Positions 1 through 7,806 of a stretch of 64,000 bases of DNA are shown here, one piece after another (the stretch's first letter is position 1; each line of letters starts with the position of its first letter). The translations under genes and the position numbers were made by a program. The notes beneath the pieces were generated by a model. It did not search any database and was not told the DNA's origin. It saw only the letters and a program-made list of their open reading frames with translations. The stretch covers positions 62,001-126,000 of the forward strand of contig CAVPHV010000018.1 of the NCBI GenBank assembly GCA_963704825.1. Reading direction: 5' to 3'. Source of the DNA: CAVPHV01 sp963704825. GTDB lineage: Bacteria > Actinomycetota > Acidimicrobiia > Spongiisociales > UBA5794.

Positions 1-441
1 CCAAGTGGATTACCGGCATATCTAGTGATCTGGGACGGCCGGGTGTGGGGAGCGGAGCCCCACGGGCTTGTCGCTCGGTGACGACTCTGGACTCGAATCT
101 CGCATCAGGATGGGCGGGAGCGAGCCGACGCCTCGCCCCTTGACCGCCCGTTTGATCACTGCGTTGAAGTTCCCGGGGAGGTCAATGGCGGGAGAGCACG
201 ACGCGACCCTTGGCGGATCCGATTGCCTGATGCGTTGGAGGAGCCTGTCGGAAGCCAGGCTCACGACATCGTCGAGATCGCCGCGCATGCGCGCCGGCAG
301 CTGTGGACCGTCTCCTAGCGAGGGTACCTCTCCTCGAAGTGGTGGCGGGTCGCATCCGGCGTCGGGCAAGGAGGAATGCGGCCCTGGTCGGCGCTGCCCC
401 CATGGCTCAGCGTGTGTGAGAGCGGTGAGAAAGGGGAGCTG
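1..441. other. no supportable gene
   Basis: Open frames exist on both strands here, as expected at high GC, but none has a ribosome binding site, recognisable domain or convincing composition. The last 15 bases hold the ribosome binding site of the lipoprotein gene that follows. I see nothing else. Confidence 0.5.
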
Positions 442-1101
442 ATGCAGAGTCGAGCGCTGGTTGTCGGGGTCTGCATGTTGATCGCCGTCGTCGCGTTGGC
501 GGCGTGCGACGAGTTCGGTAGCGGGGTTCGTGGCTCCGGGACGGTTGTCACCGAGTCGCGCGAGGTGAGCGGGTTCAGCGAGGTTGTCCTCGGCGGCAGC
601 GGCGACGTGGTGGTCACCGTGGACGGGACCGAATCGCTCACGATTGAGGCTGAGGACAACATCATGCCGCTCCTCACGACCGAGGTCAGCAACGGCCGTC
701 TCGAATTGGGCGCCGAATCCTCCATCTCCCCGACACAGGGAATCACCTACACGATCTCAGCCGCGGCGATGGAGGGGGTCACCGTCTCGGGCAGCGGAGT
801 CGTCGTCGTGACGGGCATCGACGAAGAGTCCTTCGAGGTCAGGATCAGCGGGTCCGGCAATGTTGAGCCTTCGGGCACGACGAACGACCTCACCGTTACC
901 GTGAGCGGGTCGGGTAACTACGAGGGTGAAGGCTTGGTGGCAGCCATCGGCGACGTGGAGGTGTCCGGCAGCGGCAACGCCATGGTCAACGTCACCGATG
1001 TCCTCGACGCAACCATCTCAGGTTCCGGCAACATCGACTACATCGGCGACCCTGACGTCTCATCGTCGATCTCCGGCTCAGGCAACCTCAACCAACGCTG
1101 A
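442..1101 (+). CDS. DUF2807-type lipoprotein (head GIN domain)
   Basis: A 219-residue exported lipoprotein. Residues 1-19 form a signal peptide ending in a lipobox (VALAAC), so Cys would be lipidated and the protein anchored on the outer face of the membrane. The rest has regularly spaced SGSG and SGSGN motifs separated by short beta-strand-like stretches, the pattern of the DUF2807/head GIN beta-helix family, whose molecular role is unknown. The ATG at 442 is chosen because AGGGGAG lies just upstream and the signal peptide starts there; an in-frame ATG at 376 would add a non-signal extension. It is monocistronic, 100 nt before a toxin-antitoxin pair. Function beyond a surface beta-helical lipoprotein cannot be stated. 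Confidence 0.8.
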   Translation: MQSRALVVGVCMLIAVVALAACDEFGSGVRGSGTVVTESREVSGFSEVVLGGSGDVVVTVDGTESLTIEAEDNIMPLLTTEVSNGRLELGAESSISPTQGITYTISAAAMEGVTVSGSGVVVVTGIDEESFEVRISGSGNVEPSGTTNDLTVTVSGSGNYEGEGLVAAIGDVEVSGSGNAMVNVTDVLDATISGSGNIDYIGDPDVSSSISGSGNLNQR

Positions 1102-1173
1102 GCCGCTGGTCGAAGGGTCCCTGGTTCGGTGATGTGCTCGTTCCTATCCCAGAACTGTTGGTCGGTGCCCCTG

Positions 1174-1203
1174 TTGCCCTGCCCATTACAGTGCATGTAT
1201 TAT
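1174..1203 (+). promoter_or_regulatory. leaderless promoter and palindrome for the PIN toxin-antitoxin pair
   Basis: TTGCCC (1174-1179) and TATTAT (1198-1203) are separated by 18 nt. The antitoxin ATG at 1210 begins 6 nt after the -10 box, exactly where transcription should start, and no ribosome binding site is present. The -10 lies inside an imperfect palindrome (TGCATG at 1192-1197, ATGCATGCA at 1202-1210), a plausible autoregulatory operator for the ribbon-helix-helix antitoxin. Promoter function is inferred. Confidence 0.55.
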
Positions 1204-1209
1204 GCATGC

Positions 1210-1440
1210 ATGCCCAACGTGCAAGTGCGTGACGTGCCCGAGGAGGTCCACGAAGCGCTGATCCGTCAGGCCGAATTGGCCGGCCAGTCGCTCCAGCAGT
1301 ACCTCGCAGCGAAACTGGCACTGATCGCCTCCACCCCAACCATTGACGAAGTCCTCGACCGGATCGAACATCGCCGCAAGGGACAGCTGAGCGGGCAGGA
1401 CGCCATCGCTGCGCTCGAGTCTGAACGTGCTCGTCGTTGA
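1210..1440 (+). CDS. ribbon-helix-helix antitoxin (FitA/VapB-like)
   Basis: A 76-residue protein. The N-terminal strand (VQVRDVPEEV) and following helices (EALIRQAELAGQSLQQYLAAKL) match FitA-type ribbon-helix-helix DNA-binding antitoxins; the C-terminal part would wrap and neutralise the toxin. ATG 1210 is preferred over upstream in-frame starts at 1129 because the family begins at this MPNVQV segment and a promoter -10 box ends 6 nt before it. The last 14 nt overlap the PIN toxin, the usual translational coupling. Expected role: bind the toxin and repress the shared promoter through the palindrome over the -10 box. Confidence 0.8.
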   Translation: MPNVQVRDVPEEVHEALIRQAELAGQSLQQYLAAKLALIASTPTIDEVLDRIEHRRKGQLSGQDAIAALESERARR

Positions 1441-1816
1441 CGCCTCGGTCATTGCCCCGGTGGTGGCCGACACAGGGCCCGACGGTGTCCGCTTCCGGCA
1501 ACGTCTCCATAGTGAGCAGGTAGCCGCACCGGACCTGCTTCGCGTCGAGGTCCTGTCGGTGATCCGTCGACAACTCCACGTCGGGACCCTCGACGTCACC
1601 CAGGCCGAACAAGCGGTGACGGATCTTGTCGACCTTCCTATCACCGTGTACCCCACTGCGCCGCTGCTTCTTCGCTGCTGGCAGTTGCGTGACAACCTCA
1701 CTGCCTACGACGCCTGCTACATCGCTCTTGCAGAGACCCTCGGTTGCAGCCTGCTCACCGCCGACGTTCGCCTGTCGCGGGCGCCCGGCACCAGATGCGC
1801 AATCGAAACGATCTGA
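1427..1816 (+). CDS. PIN-domain ribonuclease toxin (VapC-like)
   Basis: A 129-residue PIN-domain protein. Asp5 in the opening VVDASV strand, the Glu in LRVEVLS and the aspartates of AYDACYIALAE and LLTADVRL supply the acidic metal-binding cluster expected of VapC-family RNases. It overlaps the ribbon-helix-helix antitoxin gene by 14 nt, so the two are one operon. Known VapC toxins cleave tRNA or rRNA; the target here cannot be read from sequence. Length is typical for the family and no key residue is obviously missing. Confidence 0.85.
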   Translation: MLVVDASVIAPVVADTGPDGVRFRQRLHSEQVAAPDLLRVEVLSVIRRQLHVGTLDVTQAEQAVTDLVDLPITVYPTAPLLLRCWQLRDNLTAYDACYIALAETLGCSLLTADVRLSRAPGTRCAIETI

Positions 1817-1927
1817 CCGGCAAGACCGAGCGCATCAGTGAGTGCCGTTCTCGGACACTCGGCGGAATGTGCGTTCGTGCCCCCGATTTGGCGATTTGGA
1901 GCCCTTCCTCTCACCGTGACGTCGTGA

Positions 1928-1933
1928 TAGCAT
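1928..1933 (+). promoter_or_regulatory. putative leaderless -10 box of the Doc antitoxin gene
   Basis: TAGCAT ends 6 nt before the ATG at 1940, the same geometry as the preceding toxin-antitoxin promoter. No ribosome binding site precedes the start. A convincing -35 box is not visible. Confidence 0.4.
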
Positions 1934-1939
1934 GACGGC

Positions 1940-2152
1940 ATGGAGAAGCGCACCACTACCGTCCGCATGCCCGAAGAACTCGCTGAGCAGGCCGACGTCG
2001 TTGCCCGTGGCCGCGGGATCAGTGTCAACGCTCTAATGCTCGAAGCCCTCGAAGCCGAGATCGAACGAGTCCGCCAAGACGAGGACTTCATGACGCGCTT
2101 GCGTGAGTTGACCGAACGGGACAAAGAGATCCTCGATCGCCTCGCCGAGTGA
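1940..2152 (+). CDS. ribbon-helix-helix antitoxin of a Doc module
   Basis: A 70-residue protein beginning TTTVRMPEELAEQADVVA, a ribbon-helix-helix DNA-binding domain with the small-residue turn (RGISVNALMLEALEAEI) of Arc/MetJ-type antitoxins. The charged C-terminal helix (EDFMTRLRELTERDKEIL) would contact the toxin. Its stop codon overlaps the GTG start of the Doc toxin (GTGA, 2149-2152). Classical phage P1 Phd is not a ribbon-helix-helix protein, so this is a non-canonical antitoxin partner, a combination that is common in actinobacteria. Confidence 0.8.
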   Translation: MEKRTTTVRMPEELAEQADVVARGRGISVNALMLEALEAEIERVRQDEDFMTRLRELTERDKEILDRLAE

Positions 2153-2544
2153 GATACCTCACCCTCGCTGAGGCGCTCACCATCGCGGAAGCCGTCACCG
2201 GCACACCCGCGGCCGTGTTGGCCCGGGCATCTCGGTTGGATCTGCTCGACTCGGCACTGCACGCACCCCAAGCTGGGTTCGGAGCCGTCGAGTTCTATCC
2301 CGACTTCGCCGACAAGGCGGCGGTGCTGACGGTCCGGATCGCCAAGAATCATCCGCTGCCCGACGGGAACAAGCGGCTGGCATGGCAGTCACTCACCATG
2401 TTTTGCGTCCTCAACGGATACGGGCTCGAGGTCCCCACTGACGACGCCGTTGATCTCATGCTCGCCGTCGCCGCCGGAGAACTCGACGAGAGCACCGTGG
2501 CTGCCTGGCTCACCGAACGGCTCCGGCCACTCGAAAGCGTATAA
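2149..2544 (+). CDS. Doc/Fic-family toxin
   Basis: A 131-residue death-on-curing protein. The Fic signature is present as HPLPDGNKR (residues 68-76), followed by the LAWQSLTMFCVLNGY helix typical of Doc. P1 Doc phosphorylates elongation factor Tu; whether this protein phosphorylates or AMPylates is not known from sequence. The glycine-rich loop is DGN, the short form seen in Doc. The GTG start overlaps the antitoxin stop by 4 nt. It is the second toxin-antitoxin pair within 1.4 kb and directly precedes two decayed insertion sequences. Confidence 0.85.
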   Translation: MRYLTLAEALTIAEAVTGTPAAVLARASRLDLLDSALHAPQAGFGAVEFYPDFADKAAVLTVRIAKNHPLPDGNKRLAWQSLTMFCVLNGYGLEVPTDDAVDLMLAVAAGELDESTVAAWLTERLRPLESV

Positions 2545-2639
2545 CGCCGACGCCGTCGCGCGTTGTCGAGCACCCACGAGAAAGAGACATCCGGCAGATA
2601 GGTGCATGTCGAGGATGACGATCGCCACGGTGAGTGTTT

Positions 2640-2682
2640 GAGGCCCCGCTCGCGGAGGTGATGCGATGAGGGAGCGGGCCTC
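2640..2682 (+). repeat. GC-rich hairpin between doc and the first IS110 copy
   Basis: GAGGCCCCGCTC (2640-2651) can pair with GAGCGGGCCTC (2672-2682) apart from one bulged C, leaving a 20-nt loop. There is no U-tract, so it is not a classical intrinsic terminator. It may mark the left, non-coding end of the IS110-type element or end the toxin-antitoxin transcript. Confidence 0.4.
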
Positions 2683-2748
2683 CGCTCCCCGTTGACAGAT
2701 TCCCGATATTCGGGGTGTCAATGTCCGCCTCGAGAAGGGAGGCCCGTT

Positions 2749-3755
2749 GTGTCACGTTGCGTGGGTATTGACTTGCATAGGCGCCGGTCGGTGGTGGTGA
2801 TCCTGGATCCGGATGGCACCAAGGTGTCGTCGACGAGGATTGAGAACTCGCCGATGAACCTGGCAGCAGCCGTTCGAGAAGCCGGCCCGGAGCCCGAAGT
2901 TGTGTTGGAGGCAACGTGGGGTGGTATTGGGCTGCCGATGTGATCGAGGAGGCCGGTGGCCGGGTGCATTTGGCGCATCCGTTGGGGGTGAAGGGCTTTG
3001 AGAATCGGCGGGGCATGAACGACGATCGGGACGCCACCTTGTTGGCGGACTTGTTGCGGATGGGGAGTCTGCCGGAGTCGTGGATCGCTCCTCGGTCGCT
3101 ACGCCAGCTGCGGGAGCTGGTGCGGTATCGCCACAAGCTGTCCCAGCTGCGTACCGGGTTGAAGTCTCAGGTGTATACGGTGGTGGGCAAAGAAGGGGTG
3201 GTGCCGTCGTTGACGACGCTGTGAGGTCCCGGTGGGGCCCGGTTCCTCGAAGAGACACCGCTTGGTGAAGCCTACGAGTATCGCATCGGGCCGCTACGGG
3301 ACCTGATCGGCCACTACGACGGGGAGATCACCGAACTCGACCGACGTGTCCATCTCCAGTTGCGCGACGACACCGGGTATCGGGCTGTTCAGTAGCTGTC
3401 GGGGGTGGGTCGGGTGTTTGCGGGGGTGTTCGTCGCCGAGATCGGAGATATCGGTCGCTTCCCGCACCCGAAACGGCTGTGCTCGTGGGTCGGGTTGACC
3501 CCAAAGCATCAGGAATCCGACGACAAGGTGTTCCGCGGGTCGATCGCCAAACAAGGCTCAGCGCTGATCCGGTGGGCTGCGGTCGAGGCGGTGGCCCGGT
3601 GGCGGGGCGGCGCCCCGATCCGGGACAGCTATCCACAGATCGCTGAACGCCGCGGCACCAACATCGCCCGGGTCGCTGCCGCCCGTAGACTCCTCACCTT
3701 GGTGTTCTACGGGATGCGTGACGGTGAGATCCGCTGCCTAAAGGAGGCGGCGTGA
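2749..3755 (+). pseudogene. IS110-family transposase, broken
   Basis: Three frames together encode an almost full-length IS110-type transposase of about 335 residues. The first frame (GTG at 2749, preceded by GAGAAGGGAGG) gives the GIDLHRRRS start of the DEDD RuvC-like domain and runs to the EATWG acidic motif. The frame shifts near 2915-2925 (GGGGTGG) into ADVIEEAGGRVHLAHPLG and DRDATLLADLLRMG. A second shift follows near 3220. A TAG stands at about 3393 before the C-terminal Tnp part (GVGRVFAGVFVAEIGD to about 3755), which has the usual SDDKVFRGSIAKQG segment. Two shifts and a stop make it inactive. No flanking target duplication could be identified. Confidence 0.8.
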
Positions 3756-4170
3756 GGTTCGGACACGGCAACGGTTGCGAGCCCGCTATCAGGCATGACC
3801 CCACCTGTGGTGCGGGTCGACGCATGTCAATGAGCCCCGCTGTTGCTGTGGCCGTACCGCTCCATGCCCACCACATTGCGCGTGGCGGATGAATGCCCAG
3901 GCACCGAACCGCCTCGCCCCACATCGGGGCTGGAGCCGGCGACAACCGTGTCCCCACCAACCAAGGAGCACCAGCCGCCTCTGACGTGGACAACCGACTC
4001 CAATCCACCGATCTTGATGTCGGGTGCTTCAACGCGCCCACCCACCACCAAGAACGCGAAACAACGCCGCTTGACACGGCCCACTCCCTCATGAATACCT
4101 GATTGAGATTGGGGGCAGATGTTGCGGTGGTTCCGTAGCGTTGTGAGAGGCCCGGTGGGTCTGGCTCTCT
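3756..4170. other. non-coding spacer between two IS110 remnants
   Basis: No convincing gene. Around 4070-4100 the segment CTTGACACGGCCCACTC resembles the right end of IS110-type elements and is echoed by CCTTGACACAAAGAGG at 5529-5544 after the second copy, so this spacer probably holds the 3' end of element 1 and the start of element 2. Exact ends cannot be set by eye. Confidence 0.4.
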
Positions 4171-4320
4171 GAGTGCCTGCCACCCGTGTGGGTTGGCTTT
4201 CGATCGAGCTGCTCGCCGGCCGGTTGCCCCACCGTGGTGTGGCTCGAAAGAGGCGAGAACACAATCGACCCGAATCAGGAGTGCCCACCTCGGTCAACCG
4301 TCTAGGAGGAAGGCATTGCC
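4171..4320 (+). ncRNA. candidate IS110 bridge RNA region (5' non-coding leader)
   Basis: About 150 nt of structured non-coding sequence lie directly before the second IS110 transposase. Visible stems: GCCACCC (4179-4185) with GGGTTGGC (4190-4197, one bulge) around a GTGT loop; CTTTCGA (4197-4203) with TCGAAAG (4244-4250); and inside it GCC-CACC (4226-4233) with GGTG-GGC (4236-4243). IS110-family elements are known to express a bridge RNA (seekRNA) from the non-coding end next to the transposase that specifies donor and target DNA. Assignment here is an inference from position and foldability; guide loops were not identified, and AGGAGGAAGG before the ATG is the ribosome binding site. Confidence 0.35.
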
Positions 4321-5557
4321 ATGACCATGATTGGTATCGATCCGCACAAAGCGACACATACTGCAGTTGCGGTCGACGACAACGAAGTGGTGCTCGCCGA
4401 GTTCAAGGTGCGGGCGTCCAGAGTCCAGGCCCAAAGGTTGTGTGAGTGGGCTGGGGGTTTCGAGAAACGGGAATGGGCGGTGGAGTCCGCTAACGGGCTC
4501 GGCTACCTCGTTGCTCAACAGTTGGTCGCCGCCGGCGAGACGGTCTGATGTGCCACCAGTGTTGGCGTCGCGGGTTCGGGTGTTGGGTTCGGGCCGCTCA
4601 CAGAAGAACGATCCGAATGATGCCTTCCCGGTAGCGATCGCGGCGTTGCGTTCGGATCGACTGGCCCAGGTCCGTCCCGATGATCACGCCCGAGTACTAC
4701 GCCTGTTGGCGAAACGACATCGGGACATGGCCCGGCTGCGGAGCAAGCACTGCACCCGGCTCCATGCCTTGTTGCTCGAGCTCGAAGCGGGCGGGATCGG
4801 CTCAGAAATCACTGTCAGCAAGGCGAATCGGCTGCTCGAGCGAGTGATCGTCAATGGTGAAGCGACCCGGCATCGGGTCCTCATCGCTCACGAACTGGTC
4901 GATGACATCGCCCGACTCGACACGGCGTTGAAAGCATCAAAGAAACGGATCGCCGCTGCGGTCGCCGCGTCGGGAACGACCCTGACCGACATCGTCGGGA
5001 TCGGTCCGGTCTGCGCCGCGATCATCATCGGGTACACCGGTGACGTCACCCGGTTCCCAACCAAGGGCGACTTCGCAACCTACAACGCCACCGCACCCAT
5101 CGAAGCATCCTCAGGCGACCGGCCCCGGCATCGCCTCAACCCGAGAGGGAACCGCAAACTCAACCACGCCATCCACATCGCAGCCATCTGCCAGCTCCGC
5201 TACGCCACCGAAGGCAGGACCTACTACGACCGCAAAACCGCCGAAGGCAAGACCAGCAAGGAAGCCGTCCGGGCGCTGAAACGCCGGATCTCGGATCGGG
5301 TCTACCGGCACCTCATCGCCGACGCCAACAAGACGACAACCGTTCAAGGAAAGCGGGTCCGGGAGGACAATCAGGAACGACTCTACGTCCAGCGTGACCG
5401 GCTCAACATCCTGAACACCGGCTCTTCGGACAAGTCACTTCCCGGACCCAACACCAACCATACGACCGATCAGACCGTCCCGCCAGGGGCTCTCCCCGAC
5501 GCGCCCCGCAAGGCACAAAGGCTTCTCCTTGACACAAAGAGGCTTCGATATGTGCTG
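4321..5557 (+). pseudogene. second IS110-family transposase, frameshifted
   Basis: Residues from the ATG at 4321 (ribosome binding site AGGAGGAAGG) give the RuvC-like start IGIDPHKATHTAVAVDDNE and AVESANGLGYLVAQQL, then stop at 4548. One base over, the frame continues with DVPPVLASRVRVLGSGRSQK, KNDPNDAFPVAIAALR, a coiled middle, and the C-terminal domain DIVGIGPVCAAIIIGYTGDV, APIEASSGDR (probable catalytic Ser region) and RGNRKLNHAIHIAAICQLRY. The conserved part fades after about 5345; LDTKRLR near 5550 resembles the end of relatives. The open frame then runs on by chance. The single shift at 4545-4550 is the only clear lesion, so this copy decayed recently or carries a sequence error. It is a different IS110 subgroup from the copy at 2749. 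Confidence 0.8.
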
Positions 5558-5575
5558 ATGGCTGGTTGTGTCGAG

Positions 5576-6322
5576 TCAGGGTTGTGGTTGACCGCAGGTC
5601 CGCTCGACGAACTCGGGCGGCCAGGGGGCCGATGTCACTCCTTGCTTGGAGAGTCGGAAGTCGCACCGGTCGCAGCCCCAGGCCAGGGTCTTGGTCCGCC
5701 GAAGCCCGATGCCCATCGCCTCGAACATGACATAGTCGAGATCGCACCCGTACGGACAGAGTTCGTCGGCCCCCTGGGCGTGGAGGTATTTGACGATGCC
5801 GCACTCGGTGTAGTCGATCCCAAAGTCGAAGGTCTTCCCGTCGCCGTCGATGCGCTCGAACACCCAGTCTCCGGGATAGCGGCGGGCCTGCGACCGCCGG
5901 GCGGCCTTCTCTATCTTCCGCCTGCGCAGCCGGCCGAAGCGCTGTCTCCCGATCCAATGACGGAGCACCTTGGGGATCCGCTCCATTTCCGCTCGGACCG
6001 CTCGGTGAAGGAACTCGCCGGCATCCTCGACGCTGCCACCGTGCCTGACCACCACCCGATACGCCGCCAACGACCACGGCGCCAGCGCCAGGGCATCGGA
6101 GTTGATGTTCCGCCGCCCCCCGATGTAGGGAACGTCGGGGATCAGACGCCGGTACTCGTCCAGCATCTCGTCTCGCATCACCGCCGCCGTCTGCTCGCCG
6201 AAACGGTCGATCAGAGCGCCACCCGACCGTTTCAACATCCGGTCGAACTTGCCGACCAGCTTTTCTGTCTGCCGACTCGAAGTCGGGGCCTTCGTCTCAG
6301 GCGGATTCTTCTTCACCGTCAT
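5576..6322 (-). CDS. L-2-amino-thiazoline-4-carboxylate hydrolase family protein
   Basis: A 248-residue protein. The C-terminal third has the family hallmark: CPYGCDLDYVMFEAMGIGL, then RTKTLAWGCDRCDFRLSK, with cysteines that resemble a metal or active-site cluster. The founding enzyme opens the thiazoline ring on the way from ATC to L-cysteine, but most family members are uncharacterised and often sit near unrelated transport or resistance genes. ATG 6322 is chosen over 6376 because GGGAGGG lies 4 nt upstream. No signal peptide or membrane segment. It lies alone, downstream of an IS110 remnant and next to other gene debris, so it may be cargo of a former mobile region. Confidence 0.7.
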   Translation of the reverse strand: MTVKKNPPETKAPTSSRQTEKLVGKFDRMLKRSGGALIDRFGEQTAAVMRDEMLDEYRRLIPDVPYIGGRRNINSDALALAPWSLAAYRVVVRHGGSVEDAGEFLHRAVRAEMERIPKVLRHWIGRQRFGRLRRRKIEKAARRSQARRYPGDWVFERIDGDGKTFDFGIDYTECGIVKYLHAQGADELCPYGCDLDYVMFEAMGIGLRRTKTLAWGCDRCDFRLSKQGVTSAPWPPEFVERTCGQPQP

Positions 6323-6670
6323 GAAGCCCTCCCTGGGGCAGCCCAACGACAAACCACTCCAGCCTCCGTTAGACACCCGAATCGGCCCGCCAACAAGGGG
6401 CCAAGGTCACAAGATCCCCGCTCCATAACCGCACGGGCAGCGTTCGTTGCGGCCAGTCTTGGCAGGGGCCTGGGCGGGCTGAGTGACAACTTCGTCGCTG
6501 CCTCGACTCGCCACTCACGGACCTCGAGCTCGCGCTCCCACCCTCGGAGGTGCTCGCTCCACCGACGCAACAGCAATCAAGAGCGGGCCGATCGACCTAC
6601 TGCGGGCCATCGCAGGCGAGGGCCAAGCCAACCGATGAAGGCCCGCCCGGTAGTGGCTATCTGCGGCTGG
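6323..6670. other. no clear gene; possible eroded fragment
   Basis: The minus strand around 6400-6576 could encode an arginine- and glutamate-rich helix (GWERELEVREWRVE), but without domain support or ribosome binding site. Otherwise nothing recognisable. Confidence 0.35.
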
Positions 6671-6990
6671 TCAACTGCAGTCGATGGCGAGCGCTGCGGC
6701 TCGTTCGATGAGGTGCCACACCTCCGGGTCGGCGGATTGTTCCTCGTCGACCTGCAAAGTCATTCCGCCCCAGTATTTGACCTTGAGCCGCAGGTTGGCA
6801 GGGTCGGCACCGTTGAGCGTGTTCATGTCCGCCAACACACAGGGAGCTTCGAGGAACTCGAGATCGAAGATCGTCGTCCGGTCGTCCTCGTGGTTGACCT
6901 CCAGCCACCGATGACATTCCAACGGAAGGGGTCACCCTGGCCCCACGCGGCCTCGAGATCCCAGGCCACAAAGTCGACGGTCTCTGCCAC
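6671..6990 (-). pseudogene. hypothetical protein gene, frameshifted
   Basis: From a GTG at 6990 the minus strand reads VAETVDFVAWDLEAAWGQ and GDPFRWNVI. A one-base change of frame near 6905-6915 (TCGGTGGCTGG) then gives RWLEVNHEDDRTTIFDLEF and continues to a stop at 6671, with an orderly acidic/hydrophobic pattern to the end (WHLIERAAALAIDCS). The joined product would be about 106 residues. I do not recognise a characterised family. Composition is protein-like on both sides of the shift, which supports a broken gene rather than chance. It faces the recombinase remnant across 30-40 nt. Confidence 0.45.
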
Positions 6991-7021
6991 ATGCCAAGGC
7001 TTGTTGGCTTCCTGTTCTTGC

Positions 7022-7204
7022 AGCCACCAAGTTGCCCGCCGAGGACATCAAGGCTCTCGTGGCCAGCCTCCAGGAAATCGCCGCCGCCCCGGCTGCAGCG
7101 GACCCGGCAGACAAGCCGAAGGTCTACGCCGAGATGGGGATCGACATCACCTACCACCAAGACGGCCGGGTCGTCGTCGAGTCCCGGCCGCGTGTAGTTG
7201 AGTC
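7022..7204 (+). pseudogene. C-terminal remnant of a recombinase next to tRNA-Leu
   Basis: The plus strand encodes PAEDIKALVASLQEIAAA, ADPADKPKVYAEMGIDITYH and VVVESRPRVVESGVG, a pattern I associate with the extreme C-terminus of large serine-recombinase-family proteins in actinobacteria (ADPADKAxVYxxLGLxLTY). No N-terminal catalytic domain precedes it; the upstream 200 nt are a different broken gene on the other strand. It runs directly into the 3' end of a tRNA gene, as expected if an integrated element once ended there. Family assignment is from memory of the motif and moderately certain. Confidence 0.5.
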
Positions 7205-7292
7205 TGGTGTCGGAGAGAGGACTCGAACCTCCACGAGCACTGAGCTCACTAGGCCCTCAACCTAGCGCGTCTACCAATTCCGCCACTCCGAC
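7205..7292 (-). tRNA. tRNA-Leu (anticodon GAG)
   Basis: The minus strand folds as a class II tRNA: acceptor GTCGGAG/CTCCGAC, D arm with GGTAGACGC, anticodon stem CTAGG/CCTAG around TTGAGGG (GAG, reads CUC/CUU), a long variable arm (TGAGCTCAGTGCTCGT), T arm GGAGG-TTCGAGT-CCTCT and an encoded ACCA end. It is 88 nt with CCA. Its 3' end abuts a recombinase remnant, consistent with use as an integration site. Confidence 0.95.
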
Positions 7293-7365
7293 ATGGCATC
7301 GGTCGGAAGCGTCTTCCGGCCGAGCGGCCGGAGTATACCGCTAGCCGACGATTGCCGAGGATGGC

Positions 7366-7806
7366 TCAGACGTAGAACCGCGCCAGCGTCTCCGCGACGC
7401 AGGCGGGCTTGTCGCTGCCTTCCAGTTCGATCGTGACCTCACTCTTCACCTGCACCCCTCCGGGGACCTCATGGGCTCCCTTGAGCACCGTCCGGGCCCG
7501 CAGCCGAGTTCCCACCGGAACCGGCGAGATGAAACGCACCCGATCCAAGCCGTAGTTGATCGTCATTCGCGTTCCCGGGAGCTCCACCGATGGCGCGATC
7601 GCCGAGATCAGTGACAGCGTCAGGAAGCCGTGGGCAATGGTCGTACCGAAAGGACCTTGCGCCGCCCGTTCAGGATCGACATGGATCCACTGATGATCGA
7701 GGGTTGCTTCGGCAAAGAGATCGACCTGGTCCTGGGTGATGGTCACCCACTCACCAACGCCGACCTCCTGCCCAACCCGCCCAGACAACTCATCCGGCAC
7801 ACTCAT
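7366..7806 (-). CDS. MaoC-like hot-dog dehydratase
   Basis: A 146-residue single hot-dog-fold protein of the MaoC/NodN type. The hydratase signature is seen as the aspartate and histidine of DHQWIHVDPERA followed by GPFGTTIAHGFLTLSLI, the Asp/His catalytic dyad of (R)-specific enoyl-CoA hydratases. Such proteins hydrate 2-enoyl-CoA to 3-hydroxyacyl-CoA; the exact substrate is open. The ATG is preceded by GAGGAGG 6 nt upstream. It is monocistronic between tRNA-Leu and a 480-nt spacer. Confidence 0.85.
   Translation of the reverse strand: MSVPDELSGRVGQEVGVGEWVTITQDQVDLFAEATLDHQWIHVDPERAAQGPFGTTIAHGFLTLSLISAIAPSVELPGTRMTINYGLDRVRFISPVPVGTRLRARTVLKGAHEVPGGVQVKSEVTIELEGSDKPACVAETLARFYV

Noticed and set aside
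22..442. Overlapping open frames on both strands at the window start
   Set aside because: No ribosome binding site, domain or protein-like composition; mutual antisense shadows.
3843..4102. Plus-strand open frames of 69-83 residues between the IS110 copies
   Set aside because: Pro/Thr-rich without family resemblance or ribosome binding site; the region is better explained as IS non-coding ends.
4549..7201. A 956-residue open frame on the plus strand
   Set aside because: Only its first third (to about 5560) is transposase. The rest is the antisense of the ATC-hydrolase-family gene and of debris, kept open by high GC.
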